The notes under the pieces were generated by a model. The model was given only the letters and a program-made list of their open reading frames with translations. It had not been told where the DNA came from and did no database searches. The translations under genes were made by a program, and so were the position numbers. From Streptomyces shenzhenensis (GTDB taxonomy: Bacteria; Actinomycetota; Actinomycetes; Streptomycetales; Streptomycetaceae), in NCBI RefSeq assembly GCF_021462265.1, contig NZ_JAJONF010000002.1:1-64000 (forward strand): 64,000 nt of DNA, read 5' to 3'. Positions 53,476 to 62,306 of this stretch are shown in pieces (position 1 is the stretch's first letter; each line of letters opens with the position of its first letter).

Positions 53476-55665
53476 GTGCTTCGCCTTCCCCGGCGCCGCA
53501 GACCGACGACCGCCGCAGTGCTGGCCGTTCTCGGGGCCTCCCTGCTGACCGCCGCCCCGTCCGCGCACGCGGCCACCACCGCGCTGCCCACCGGCTTCGC
53601 CACCCTCACCGACGCCGCCAGCGGCAAGTGCCTGGACGCCAGGTCCGCCGCCACCGCGAACGGCACCGCCGTCCAGCAGTACACCTGCAACAACACCACC
53701 GCCCAGCAGTGGAGTCTCACCGCCACCAGCGACGGCTACGTCCGGATCAACAACGCCAACAACACCGACCAGGTGGTCGACGTCACCGACGTCTCCACCG
53801 CCGACAACGCCCCGGCCCAGCTGTGGGCGTACGGCGGCGGGGCCAACCAGCAGTGGCTGCCGGTCGACGAGGGCGGCGGCGCCTACCACTTCGTCAACCG
53901 CAACAGCGGCAAGTGCCTCGACGACCCGGCCGCCTCGACCGCGGACAGCGTGCAGCTGGTCCAGTACACCTGCAACGGCACCGCGGCCCAGCGTTTCCAG
54001 GTCGCCTCCGTCACGCCGCCGTCGTCCGGCGACCCCGACCTCGGACCGAACGTGGTCGTCTTCGACCCGTCGATGTCGGCGTCGGCCATCCAGAGCCGCC
54101 TCGACTCGATCTTCCAGCAGCAGGAGACGAACCAGTTCGGCTCCCAGCGCTACGCCGTGATGTTCAAGCCGGGCACCTACAGCGCGGACGTCAACGTCGG
54201 CTTCTACACCCAGGTGCTGGGCCTCGGCCTGACCCCGGACGCGGTCAACATCAACGGCGCGGTGCACGCCGAGGCCGACTGGTTCCAGGGCAACGCCACC
54301 CAGAACTTCTGGCGGGGCGCGGAGAACCTCTCCGTCACCCCGACCGGCGGCTCGGACCGCTGGGCGGTCTCGCAGGCCTCCGCCTACCGCCGGATGCACC
54401 TGCGCGGCAACCTCGCCCTGGACGACGGCGGCTGGTCCAGCGGCGGCCTGATCGCCGACAGCAAGATCGACGGCCAGGTCAACTCCGGCAGCCAGCAGCA
54501 GTGGCTGACCCGCAACTCGCAGCTCGGCAGCTGGACCGGTGCCAACTGGAACATGGTCTTCGTCGGCAGCCAGGGCGTCCCGGGCACCAGCTTCCCCAAC
54601 CCGCCCGACACCACGGTCGCCCAGAGCCCGGTCGTCCGGGAGAAGCCCTTCCTGTACGTCGACAGCGCCGGCGCCTACCAGGTCTTCGTGCCGTCGACAC
54701 GCTCCAACTCCACCGGCACCAGTTGGAGTTCGGGCACGCCGTCGGGCACCTCGCTCTCCCTGGACAGCTTCTACGTGGTGAAGCCGGGCGCCACCGCCTC
54801 GCAGATCAACGCGGCCCTGACGGCGGGCAAGAACCTCCTGGTCACCCCGGGTGTCTACCACCTCGACCAGACCCTGCAGATCAACCGCGCCGACACCGTC
54901 GTCCTCGGCCTCGGCCTCGCCACCTTCGTCCCGGACAACGGCATCACCGCGATGAAGGTCGCCGACGTCGACGGCGTCAACATCGCGGGCCTGCTCTTCG
55001 ACGCCGGCACCACCAACTCCGCCACCCTGGTGGAGGTCGGCCCGAGCGGTTCCTCCGCCGCGCACGCGAGCGACCCCACCTCGCTGCACGACGTGTACTT
55101 CCGCGTCGGCGGCGCGGGCGTCGGCAAGGCCACCACGAGCCTGGTCGTCAACAGCGACAACGTCATCGGCGACCACATGTGGATCTGGCGCGCCGACCAC
55201 GGCAGCGGAGTCGGCTGGACCACCAACACTGCCGACACCGGACTGGTCGTGGGCGGCGACGACGTCACCATGTACGGCCTGTTCGTCGAGCACTTCCAGA
55301 AGTACCAGACCATCTGGAACGGCAACGGCGGCCGGACGTACTTCTACCAGAACGAGATGCCGTACGACCCGCCGAACCAGTCGTCCTGGACGAACGGCTC
55401 GACCAAGGGCTACGCGGCCTACAAGGTCGCCGACTCGGTCACCAGCCACCAGGCGTACGGTCTCGGCAGCTACTGCTACTTCAGCGGCAATCCGAGCGTC
55501 GTCGCCGATCACGCCATCGAGGCACCGGCCACCTCGGGCGTCAGGTTCACCAGCATGGTGACGGTCTCCCTGGGCGGCACCGGCACCATCACGCACGTCA
55601 TCAACAACAGCGGAGGACCCTCGAACTCGTCCACCAACGTGGCGGACCTCGCCTCGTACCCGTGA
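53476..55665 (+). CDS. secreted ricin-lectin / beta-helix glycosidase-like protein
   Basis: A 729-aa protein with a signal peptide ending SAHAATT. Residues ~42-180 are a ricin B domain (GKCLDARSAATANGTAVQQY, VVDVTDVSTADNAPAQLWAY, GKCLDDPAASTADSVQLVQY). From ~195 onward is a large right-handed parallel beta-helix of the pectate-lyase/GH55-like kind: NVVVFDPSMSASAIQSRLDS, YAVMFKPGTYSADVNVGFYT, GLGLTPDAVNINGAVHAEA, LVTPGVYHLDQTLQINRADT, VVLGLGLATFVPDNGITAMK. The family is common in actinobacteria, sometimes annotated as adenylyl cyclase by error; its substrate is unknown. The GTG at 53476 follows GGAG; the gene is 28 bases after the chitinase and likely co-transcribed. Confidence 0.78.
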   Translation: MLRLPRRRRPTTAAVLAVLGASLLTAAPSAHAATTALPTGFATLTDAASGKCLDARSAATANGTAVQQYTCNNTTAQQWSLTATSDGYVRINNANNTDQVVDVTDVSTADNAPAQLWAYGGGANQQWLPVDEGGGAYHFVNRNSGKCLDDPAASTADSVQLVQYTCNGTAAQRFQVASVTPPSSGDPDLGPNVVVFDPSMSASAIQSRLDSIFQQQETNQFGSQRYAVMFKPGTYSADVNVGFYTQVLGLGLTPDAVNINGAVHAEADWFQGNATQNFWRGAENLSVTPTGGSDRWAVSQASAYRRMHLRGNLALDDGGWSSGGLIADSKIDGQVNSGSQQQWLTRNSQLGSWTGANWNMVFVGSQGVPGTSFPNPPDTTVAQSPVVREKPFLYVDSAGAYQVFVPSTRSNSTGTSWSSGTPSGTSLSLDSFYVVKPGATASQINAALTAGKNLLVTPGVYHLDQTLQINRADTVVLGLGLATFVPDNGITAMKVADVDGVNIAGLLFDAGTTNSATLVEVGPSGSSAAHASDPTSLHDVYFRVGGAGVGKATTSLVVNSDNVIGDHMWIWRADHGSGVGWTTNTADTGLVVGGDDVTMYGLFVEHFQKYQTIWNGNGGRTYFYQNEMPYDPPNQSSWTNGSTKGYAAYKVADSVTSHQAYGLGSYCYFSGNPSVVADHAIEAPATSGVRFTSMVTVSLGGTGTITHVINNSGGPSNSSTNVADLASYP

Positions 55666-55685
55666 CAGACAGGCCCCGGCCTCGG

Positions 55686-55721
55686 CGCGGGTGACCCGGC
55701 GGACACGCCGGGTCACCCGCG
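55686..55721. terminator. perfect 16-bp hairpin terminator
   Basis: CGCGGGTGACCCGGCG / CGCCGGGTCACCCGCG with a 4-base GACA loop, 20 bases after the beta-helix gene. One of the strongest stems in the window. Confidence 0.8.
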
Positions 55722-55810
55722 GCCGTCCGCGCCCACCGCACGTGTGGGACGGCGTGAGCTGGATACCCGGACTGAACGGCAGCACGGCCCGTCCGGAAGT
55801 CAGGCACGCC

Positions 55811-56341
55811 ATGGGCAGCGAGATCCAGCGCTCCGAAACCACCCTCCGGGTCAACGGCAAACCGCACACCCTGCTCCTCGACCACCGGCGGGTCCTCCTC
55901 GACGTGCTCCGCGAGGACCTCGGCCTGACCGGCGCCAAGAAGGGCTGCGACCACGGCCAGTGCGGTGCCTGCACCGTGCTGGCCGACGGCCGCCGGGTGA
56001 ACAGCTGTCTGCTGCTGGCCGTCGCCCTCGACGGCAGCGAGATCACCACGATCGAGGGCCTGTCCGCGGACGGCGAGGGCCCCCACCCGCTGCAACGGGC
56101 CTTCCTCGACCGGGACGCCTTCCAGTGCGGCTACTGCACCCCCGGCCAGATCTGCTCCGCCGTCGGCGCGCTCGCCGAGGCCGCCGCCGGACATCCCTCC
56201 CAGGTCACCGACCCCGCCGCCCCCGCGGGCCGGCCCGTCGCGCTGGACCGGACCGAGATCCGCGAGCGGCTGAGCGGCAACCTGTGCCGGTGCGGGGCCT
56301 ACCCCCGTATCGTCGAGGCGGTCGAGGACGTGATCCCGTGA
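55811..56341 (+). CDS. molybdenum hydroxylase, 2Fe-2S small subunit (xanthine dehydrogenase/PaoA family)
   Basis: A 176-aa iron-sulfur subunit. A plant-type [2Fe-2S] site has C46, C51, C54 (GCDHGQCGAC) and C66; a second all-helical [2Fe-2S] domain has C106, C109 (FQCGYCTPGQ), C159 and C161 (NLCRCGAYP). It carries electrons between the Mo site and FAD. An ATG at 55811 is chosen; no signal peptide. The stop overlaps the FAD subunit start (GTGA), so all three subunits are made together. Residues 128-147 contain a short insertion (PSQVTDPAAPAGRPVALDRT) not usual in YagT. Confidence 0.92.
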   Translation: MGSEIQRSETTLRVNGKPHTLLLDHRRVLLDVLREDLGLTGAKKGCDHGQCGACTVLADGRRVNSCLLLAVALDGSEITTIEGLSADGEGPHPLQRAFLDRDAFQCGYCTPGQICSAVGALAEAAAGHPSQVTDPAAPAGRPVALDRTEIRERLSGNLCRCGAYPRIVEAVEDVIP

Positions 56342-57333
56342 GGTCCTTCGACTACGTCCGCGCCCGTACCCCCGAGGAGGCCGTCGAGGCCTTCGCCGCC
56401 CGCCCCGGCGCCCGCTACCTGGCCGGCGGCACCAACCTCGTCGATCTCATGAAGCTCGGCGTCGAACGGCCCACCGCGCTGATCGACGTCAGCCGGCTGC
56501 CGCTGGACCGGCTGGAAAAGCTGCCCGACGGCGGCCTGCGTGTCGGCGCCACCGTCCGCAACAGCGACCTCGCCGCCCACCCCCTGGTCCGCGACCGCTA
56601 CCCCGTGCTGTCCCAGGCCCTGCTCGCCGGCGCCTCCGGTCAGCTCCGCAACGTCGCGACGACCGGCGGCAACCTCCTCCAGCGCACCCGCTGCGGCTAC
56701 TTCCAGGACCCCGGCAAGCCCTGCAACAAACGCGAGCCCGGCAGCGGCTGCGGCGCCCTGAAGGGCGTCCACCGTGACCACGCGGTCCTCGGCCACTCAC
56801 CGCACTGCGTCGCCACCCACCCCTCCGACATGGCCGTGGCCCTCACCGCCCTCGACGCCCGCGTCGAGCTCTACGGCCCCGAAGGCGCCCGCACCGTGGA
56901 CCTGACCGACTTCCACCGGCTGCCCGAGAACCATCCCGAACGGGACACCGAGCTGCGCCCCGGCGAGCTGATCACCGGGGTGCTGCTGCCCGCCGCCCTG
57001 GCCGGCGCGCCCTCCGCCTACCGCAAGGCCCGCGACCGGGCGTCGTACGCCTTCGCGCTCGCCTCCGCCGCCGTCGTGCTGCGCGTCGCCGACGGCATGG
57101 TCACCCAGGTCGGCCTGGCCTTCGGCGGGCTCGCGCACCGCCCCTGGCGGGCCCGGGTCGCGGAGGCGGCCGTGCTGGGCGAGGCGGCCACGCCGGCGGT
57201 CTTCGCCGGCGCCGTCGACCTGGAACTCGCCGCCGCCCGCCCACTGCCGGACAACGCCTACAAGGTGCCCCTCGCCCGCAACCTCGCCCTGGACGTGCTG
57301 ACCCGGCTCGCCCCGGCCCCCGCCTCGCTGTGA
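56338..57333 (+). CDS. molybdenum hydroxylase, FAD-binding subunit (PaoB/YagS type)
   Basis: A 331-aa flavoprotein subunit: FDYVRARTPEEAVEAFAARP GARYLAGGTNLVDLMKLGV (FAD pyrophosphate), GASGQLRNVATTGGNLLQRT RC, then CGYFQDPGKPCNKREPGSGC G, the Cys set of the extra [4Fe-4S] cluster known in PaoB, with HCVATHPSDMAVALTALDA. This distinguishes it from ordinary xanthine dehydrogenase FAD subunits and points to a PaoABC-like aldehyde oxidoreductase. The GTG overlaps the small-subunit stop (GTGA). 13 bases precede the large-subunit start. Confidence 0.9.
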   Translation: MRSFDYVRARTPEEAVEAFAARPGARYLAGGTNLVDLMKLGVERPTALIDVSRLPLDRLEKLPDGGLRVGATVRNSDLAAHPLVRDRYPVLSQALLAGASGQLRNVATTGGNLLQRTRCGYFQDPGKPCNKREPGSGCGALKGVHRDHAVLGHSPHCVATHPSDMAVALTALDARVELYGPEGARTVDLTDFHRLPENHPERDTELRPGELITGVLLPAALAGAPSAYRKARDRASYAFALASAAVVLRVADGMVTQVGLAFGGLAHRPWRARVAEAAVLGEAATPAVFAGAVDLELAAARPLPDNAYKVPLARNLALDVLTRLAPAPASL

Positions 57334-57346
57334 CCCGGAGGTTCCC

Positions 57347-59434
57347 ATGGCCCGCACCGCCGCCCTCGGCGCCCCGGCCGAGCGCCGGGAGGGGCTCGAG
57401 AAGGTCACCGGCACCGCCCGCTACGCCGCCGAGCACCCGTTGCCCGGCCGCGTCCACGCCCGAGCCGTGCCCGCCTGTGTGGCCCGCGGCCGGATCACCG
57501 GCATGGACACCGGTCCGGCCCGCGCCGTCCCCGGCGTCCTCACCGTCCTCACCCACGAGAACGCCCCCCGCCTCGCCGAGCCCGAGGACGCCACCCTCGC
57601 CCTGCTCCAGGACTCCGAGGTGCCGCACCGGGGCTGGTGCGTCGCCCTGGTCGTCGCCGAGACCCCGGAGGCGGCCCGCGCCGCGGCCGCCGCCGTACGG
57701 ATCACCTACGACACCGCCGACCACGACGTCGTCCTCACCCCGGGGCACCCCAGTACCCACGAGCCCGAGGAGGCCAACGGCGGCCAGCCCACCCGCTGCC
57801 GGCGCGGTGACCCGGAGTCCGCCTTCGCCGCGGCCCCGGTCCGCGTGGACGTCACCTACCGCACCCCGCCCCTGCACAACCACCCGATGGAACCCCATGC
57901 CAGCACCGCCCACTGGGACCGCGGCCGGCTCACGGTGCACACCTCCAGCCAGGGCACCGGCGACGTCCGCAGGGTGCTCGCCGGGCTGTTCGCCCTGCCC
58001 GTCGACCGGATCACCGTGCGTGCCGAACACGTCGGCGGCGGCTTCGGGTCCAAGGGCTCCCCACGCCCGGACGTGGTCCTCGCGGCCATGGCGGCCCGGT
58101 ACACCGGCCGGCCGGTCACCCTCGCCTACCCGCGCCGCCACCTGCCGACTGTCGTCGGCCACCGCGCCCCCACCCTCAGCCGGCTGCGGCTCGGCGCGAC
58201 GGCGGACGGCCGGCTCACCGCCCTCCTGCACGACGTGACCACCCACACCTCGCCCGTCCGGTCGTTCGTGGAGGTGGCGGGCACGACCTCCGGAGTCATG
58301 TACGCCACCCCGAACCTGTCCTTCGTGCACCATGTCGTCCCGCTCGACGTGCCCAGCCCCTCCTGGATGCGCGCGCCCGGCGAGGCGACCGGCATGTACG
58401 CCCTGGAGTCGGCGATGGACGAGCTGGCCGGCGAACTCGGCATGGACCCCGTCGAGTTGCGGATCCGAAACGAACCCGACCGGGAACCGGCCGGCGGGCT
58501 GCCCTTCAGCAGCAGGCACCTCGTGGAGTGCCTGCGCGAGGGCGCCCGCCGGTTCGGGTGGCCCCGCGGGGCGCGGCGCGCCGAGGGCCCGCTGCTGATC
58601 GGCACCGGGGTGGCCGCCGCCACCTACCCGGTCATGGTCTCCCCGTGCACGGCGACCGCCGAGGCACGGCCGGACGGCACCTACCTGATCCGGGTGAACG
58701 CCTCCGACATCGGCACCGGCGCCCGTACCGTGCTCGCCCAGATCGCCGCCGACGCGCTCGGCACACCCCTGGACCGGGTCCGCACCGAGATCGGCGACAG
58801 CGACCTGCCCGAGGCACCGGTGGCGGGCGGTTCCTCCGGGACCGCCTCCTGGGGCTGGGCGGTGCACGAGGCCTGCGCCCGGCTGCTGGACCGGCTCGCC
58901 GGCCACACCGGCCCGCTGCCCGAGCGGGGGATCGGTGTCCGCGCGGACACCAGCGGGCGGGCCGACGCCGGCAGCACCCACGCGCGCCACGCGTTCGGCG
59001 CCCACTTTGCCGAGGTGGCCGTCGACACCGTCACCGGCGAGGTCCGGGTGCGCCGGCTGCTCGGCGTCTACGCGGCCGGACACATCCTGAACTCCCGTAC
59101 CGCCCGCTCCCAGTTCGTCGGCGGCATGACGATGGGCCTGGGCATGGCCCTGACCGAGGGCAGCACGGTGGACGCGGCGTTCGGCGACTTCGCGGAGGCC
59201 GACCTGGCCTCGTACCACATCCCCGTGCACGCCGACGTCCCCGACATCGAGGCGCACTGGATCGACGAGGACGACCCGTACCTCAACCCCATGGGCAGCA
59301 AGGGCATCGGCGAGATCGGCGTGGTGGGCACCCCCGCCGCCATCGGCAACGCCGTCCACCACGCCACGGGCGCCCGCCTGCGGACCCTGCCGCTGACCCC
59401 GGACCGGGTCCTCACCGCTCTGACCGAGCGGTGA
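57347..59434 (+). CDS. molybdenum hydroxylase, molybdopterin-binding large subunit (PaoC/YagR type)
   Basis: A 695-aa catalytic subunit. Motifs: KVTGTARYAAEHPLPGRVHA near the start, HNHPMEPHAS, GSRRVLAGLFALP-like (RRVLAGLFALPVDRITVRAE), HVGGGFGSKG (molybdopterin), MRAPGEATGMYALESAMDEL, and NPMGSKGIGEIGVVG, in which E656 is the catalytic base. With the other two subunits it hydroxylates an aldehyde or heterocycle with water. ATG at 57347, preceded by GGAGG. Its last 23 bases overlap the convergent MFS gene. No chaperone (PaoD/XdhC-like) gene is visible in the window. Confidence 0.92.
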   Translation: MARTAALGAPAERREGLEKVTGTARYAAEHPLPGRVHARAVPACVARGRITGMDTGPARAVPGVLTVLTHENAPRLAEPEDATLALLQDSEVPHRGWCVALVVAETPEAARAAAAAVRITYDTADHDVVLTPGHPSTHEPEEANGGQPTRCRRGDPESAFAAAPVRVDVTYRTPPLHNHPMEPHASTAHWDRGRLTVHTSSQGTGDVRRVLAGLFALPVDRITVRAEHVGGGFGSKGSPRPDVVLAAMAARYTGRPVTLAYPRRHLPTVVGHRAPTLSRLRLGATADGRLTALLHDVTTHTSPVRSFVEVAGTTSGVMYATPNLSFVHHVVPLDVPSPSWMRAPGEATGMYALESAMDELAGELGMDPVELRIRNEPDREPAGGLPFSSRHLVECLREGARRFGWPRGARRAEGPLLIGTGVAAATYPVMVSPCTATAEARPDGTYLIRVNASDIGTGARTVLAQIAADALGTPLDRVRTEIGDSDLPEAPVAGGSSGTASWGWAVHEACARLLDRLAGHTGPLPERGIGVRADTSGRADAGSTHARHAFGAHFAEVAVDTVTGEVRVRRLLGVYAAGHILNSRTARSQFVGGMTMGLGMALTEGSTVDAAFGDFAEADLASYHIPVHADVPDIEAHWIDEDDPYLNPMGSKGIGEIGVVGTPAAIGNAVHHATGARLRTLPLTPDRVLTALTER

Positions 59435-61172
59435 TCTTCGTGGCGGGCGCCTGACGCCCTTCGCCCTGGGGACGGTGGCCGCCGCGCAGGGCGGAGGCCA
59501 CCGCGGAGACCAGGGCCATGCCGGCGGCCACCCCGAAGACGACGGCCAGGCCGTGGTGGAAGGGACCGGAGACCAGCTGCGGGAAGAAGGTGTGGCCGGT
59601 CAGGGCGGACCGCTGGGCCTGGGTGACCTGGCCCAGGACGCCCTCGGAGGCGAGCAGGTGCTCGATGGGGTTGTCGCCGAGGAACGTCGCGAAGAGCGTG
59701 CTCACCGGCGGCAGCGACGCCGCGTGCGCGGCGGAGGCGGCCGGCACGCCGTGTGCCATGAGGCCGCTGCGCAGCGTCGCCGGGAGCGAGGAGGCGAGCC
59801 CGGAGACCATCAGCGAGAAGAAGACGCCGATGGACAGCGCCGTACCGGAGTTCTGGAAGGTGGCGCGCATGCCCGAGGCGACGCCCCGGTACTCGGCCGG
59901 CACGCTGCCCATGATCGAGGACGTGTTCGGGGCGGAGAACATGCCCTGGCCGAGGCCGTTGAGCAGCAGCAGCGCCGCGAACAGCCCGTAGTCGAAGTCG
60001 ACGGGCAGCGCCAGCAGCCCCAGGAACGACCCGGTGACGACGACCAGTCCCGCGGTGGAGAAGAACCGGGCACCGAACCGGTCCGAGAGGTAGCCGGACA
60101 CCGGCCCCGCGATCAGGAAGCCCAGCGTCAGCGGGAGCATGAAGACGCCGGCCCACAGCGGGGTGTCCTCGAAGTCGTAGCCGTGCAGCGGCAGCCAGAT
60201 GCCCTGCAGCCAGATGATGAGCATGAACTGCAGCCCGCCGCGCGCGATCGCGGTCAGCAGGGCGGCCGCGTTGCCCGCGGCGAACGCCCGGTTCCTGAAG
60301 AGGGCGAGGTTGAACATGGGTTCGGCGACCCGCGTCTCGATGACACAGAAGGCCAGCAGCAGGGCGACACCACCGGTCAGGCCGGTGAGCACCCACGGGT
60401 TGCCCCAGCCGGTGGCGCTGCCGCCGTAGGGCTGGATGCCGTAGGTGATCCCGGCCAGCAGGATGCCGGCGCCGGCCGCGAAGGTGAGGTTGCCGAGCCA
60501 GTCGATCCGGCCGGGCCGGCCCGCCGAGGTCTCGCGCAGGCTCAGGTAGGACCAGATCGTCCCGGTGACGCTGACCGGGACGCTGACCCAGAACACCGCC
60601 CGCCAGTCGACGGCGGCGAGCAGTCCGCCGGCCAGCAGGCCGAGGAACTGCCCTGCCAGCGCGGTGATCTGGTTGATGCCGAGGGCCATGCCGCGCTGCC
60701 GGGCCGGGAAGGCGTCGGTGAGGATGGCGGCCGAGTTGGCGGTGAGCATGGACCCGCCGAAGGCCTGCACGATCCGCCACAGGATCAGCCACAGGGCGCC
60801 GGCCCCGGCCCGGAACGGGTCGAGCGACAGCGCGACCGAGGCGCAGGCGAAGATCAGGAAGCCCAGGTTGTAGACCCGCACCCGCCCGAACATGTCGCCG
60901 AGCCGCCCGAGCACGACGACCAGCACGGCGGACACCAGCAGATAGCCCAGGATCATCCAGAGCAGATAGCCGATGTTGCCCGGCGCGAGCGGATCGAGCC
61001 CGATGCCGCGGAAGATCGCCGGCAGCGAGATGATCACGATCGACGCGTCCATCATGGCGATCAGCACGCCGAGGGTGGTGTTCGAGAGCGCGACCCACTT
61101 GTAACCGGGCCCGGCCGGGGTCTGCGTATGGCGGGCCGGGCGCAGGGCGGCGGACCACCCGCGGCCGCTCAC
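59412..61172 (-). CDS. MFS efflux transporter, DHA2 type (14 helices)
   Basis: A 586-aa drug/proton antiporter. Residues ~30-60 hold the first helix with VALSNTTLGVLIAMMDASIV IISLPAIF, the DHA2-type D in TM1; VVVLGRLGDMFGRVRVYNLG is the cytoplasmic motif A (G.L.D..GR); QITALAGQFLGLLAGGLL and VIALAG-type motif C regions follow. About 14 helices are countable. Members expel antibiotics, dyes or organic acids. The ATG overlaps the MarR stop (ATGA at 61169-61172), so the two are a classic repressor/pump operon. Confidence 0.9.
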   Translation of the reverse strand: MSGRGWSAALRPARHTQTPAGPGYKWVALSNTTLGVLIAMMDASIVIISLPAIFRGIGLDPLAPGNIGYLLWMILGYLLVSAVLVVVLGRLGDMFGRVRVYNLGFLIFACASVALSLDPFRAGAGALWLILWRIVQAFGGSMLTANSAAILTDAFPARQRGMALGINQITALAGQFLGLLAGGLLAAVDWRAVFWVSVPVSVTGTIWSYLSLRETSAGRPGRIDWLGNLTFAAGAGILLAGITYGIQPYGGSATGWGNPWVLTGLTGGVALLLAFCVIETRVAEPMFNLALFRNRAFAAGNAAALLTAIARGGLQFMLIIWLQGIWLPLHGYDFEDTPLWAGVFMLPLTLGFLIAGPVSGYLSDRFGARFFSTAGLVVVTGSFLGLLALPVDFDYGLFAALLLLNGLGQGMFSAPNTSSIMGSVPAEYRGVASGMRATFQNSGTALSIGVFFSLMVSGLASSLPATLRSGLMAHGVPAASAAHAASLPPVSTLFATFLGDNPIEHLLASEGVLGQVTQAQRSALTGHTFFPQLVSGPFHHGLAVVFGVAAGMALVSAVASALRGGHRPQGEGRQAPATKITARSER

Positions 61173-61636
61173 AGCCGCTCCGCCAGTAGGCCGAGGAGTG
61201 GCAGGGCCGCCCCGAGCGTCGCGCGCTCCTGGTCGGAGAAGGTGTCGAGGACGGCGGCGAGCCGCTGGACCGACTCGGAGCGCCGCTCGGCGAGCACCGC
61301 CCGCCCCTCCTCGGTGACGGCCACGATGCTCCGCCGCCCGTCCGTGGCGTCGGGGGTACGGCGGACCAGCCCGCGCTGTTCGAGCCGGGCGAGGGTGCTG
61401 GCCATGGCCTGCGGCCGTACCCGTTCCGTCTCGGCGAGGGAGGTAGGGGAGTCCGGGCCCTCGGCCGCGAGCCGCGCGAGCACGGACACGCCCGACAGCG
61501 ACACGTCTCCCACGGCGTGCGCCTGCCGCAGCCGCCGGGTCACCCGGCCCACCGCGAGCCGCAGATCGGACGCGAGCCGGGTGGCTTCGCTCAGGTCACG
61601 TATACCGCCGTCCTCGGCGGCCAGGTCTGCCTTCAC
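61169..61636 (-). CDS. MarR-family repressor of the MFS pump
   Basis: A 155-aa winged-helix repressor: VGRVTRRLRQAHAVGDVSLS GVSVLARLAAEGPDSPTSLA, ETERVRPQAMASTLARLEQR GLVRRTPDATDGRRSIVAVT with the wing DGRRS, and a C-terminal dimerisation helix. The GTG at 61636 is preferred over a GTG at 61678, which would add an unusual LINLLLVP stretch over the likely operator. It is upstream of, and overlaps, the MFS gene on the same strand, so it should repress both from the operator region 61641-61687. Confidence 0.88.
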   Translation of the reverse strand: MKADLAAEDGGIRDLSEATRLASDLRLAVGRVTRRLRQAHAVGDVSLSGVSVLARLAAEGPDSPTSLAETERVRPQAMASTLARLEQRGLVRRTPDATDGRRSIVAVTEEGRAVLAERRSESVQRLAAVLDTFSDQERATLGAALPLLGLLAERL

Positions 61637-61640
61637 AGGT

Positions 61641-61687
61641 ACTAACAGTAGGTTTATCAGTCTGAACTGCTCAACCACTCGTTAGTA
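61641..61687. promoter_or_regulatory. MarR operator/promoter candidate
   Basis: TACTAAC (61641-61647) and GTTAGTA (61681-61687) are inverted copies separated by 33 bases in the least GC-rich DNA near the MarR start. MarR dimers bind such AT-containing inverted half-sites. If the GTG at 61678 were the start, this region would be coding. Confidence 0.4.
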
Positions 61688-61704
61688 AATATCACCGGAC
61701 GGTG

Positions 61705-61878
61705 TCAGCGGGCGATGCGGTGGTGCCGGCCGCCGCGCCGCAGCCGGACACCGCCGAGGAAGAGGTCGGCGAGGAGTACGACGGCGCCGATGACCAACAG
61801 GTAGAACAGTCCATGGACGGCGAATCCGACGATGCCCAGCACGAGGGCCACGAGGATCAGGAACAGGAACAGAGTCAT
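61705..61878 (-). CDS. small hydrophobic membrane protein (57 aa)
   Basis: The sequence MTLFLFLILVALVLGIVGFA then HGLFYLLVIGAVVLLADLFL forms two membrane helices with a basic tail RLRRGGRHHRIAR. Similar small hydrophobic proteins occur beside PRC-barrel genes in streptomycetes. ATG at 61878 follows GGGAGAG; the PRC-barrel stop is 28 bases upstream. Function unknown. Confidence 0.7.
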   Translation of the reverse strand: MTLFLFLILVALVLGIVGFAVHGLFYLLVIGAVVLLADLFLGGVRLRRGGRHHRIAR

Positions 61879-61905
61879 CGGCTCTCCCGGACGGACTCGG
61901 TGGGG

Positions 61906-62262
61906 TCAGCGGCGGGCCAGACGGCGCTCGCCGCCCGCGCCCGGGACGTAGTCGAGTTCGTAGTGCGCGAAGACCGCGGGCTCCCGGGCGGCGGGCAGCT
62001 CGCCGTCGGTCTCGATCGACGGCGCCTTCTTGACCACGTCCTTGCGGTACGCGACCTTCAGATAGGCCGGGCCGACGGTCGCCTCGGTGAGCGGGACGAA
62101 CACCAGCCGGCGGCGGGTGGGCAGCCCGACCGTCACGGTGACGAAGCGGGGCTTGTCGGTCGTGGTGTCCACGTAGACCGACTCCAGGACGCCGATCCGG
62201 TGCCCGGCGGCGTCGACGACGTCGTGACCGCGCCACTCTCGGATGTCGGTTGCTTCGAACAT
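61906..62262 (-). CDS. PRC-barrel domain protein
   Basis: A 118-aa protein: MFEATDIREWRGHDVVDAAG HRIGVLESVYVDTTTDKPRF VTVTVG is the PRC-barrel beta-barrel seen in photosynthetic reaction-centre H subunit and RimM. The C-terminal part (YRKDVVKKAPSIETDGELPA) ends with Arg-rich residues. Such proteins bind RNA or partner proteins, often under stress; exact role unknown. The ATG at 62262 has GGGAGGTACCCG before it. It follows the phosphatase gene by 45 bases on the same strand. Confidence 0.8.
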   Translation of the reverse strand: MFEATDIREWRGHDVVDAAGHRIGVLESVYVDTTTDKPRFVTVTVGLPTRRRLVFVPLTEATVGPAYLKVAYRKDVVKKAPSIETDGELPAAREPAVFAHYELDYVPGAGGERRLARR

Positions 62263-62306
62263 CGGGTACCTCCCGTCCTGCGGGTACCCGACGCGGACGC
62301 CGGCAG

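Noticed and set aside
48764..56049. Very long minus-strand open frames opposite the ABC exporter and ricin/beta-helix genes
   Set aside because: No family features; the plus-strand genes have complete motifs and correct codon bias.
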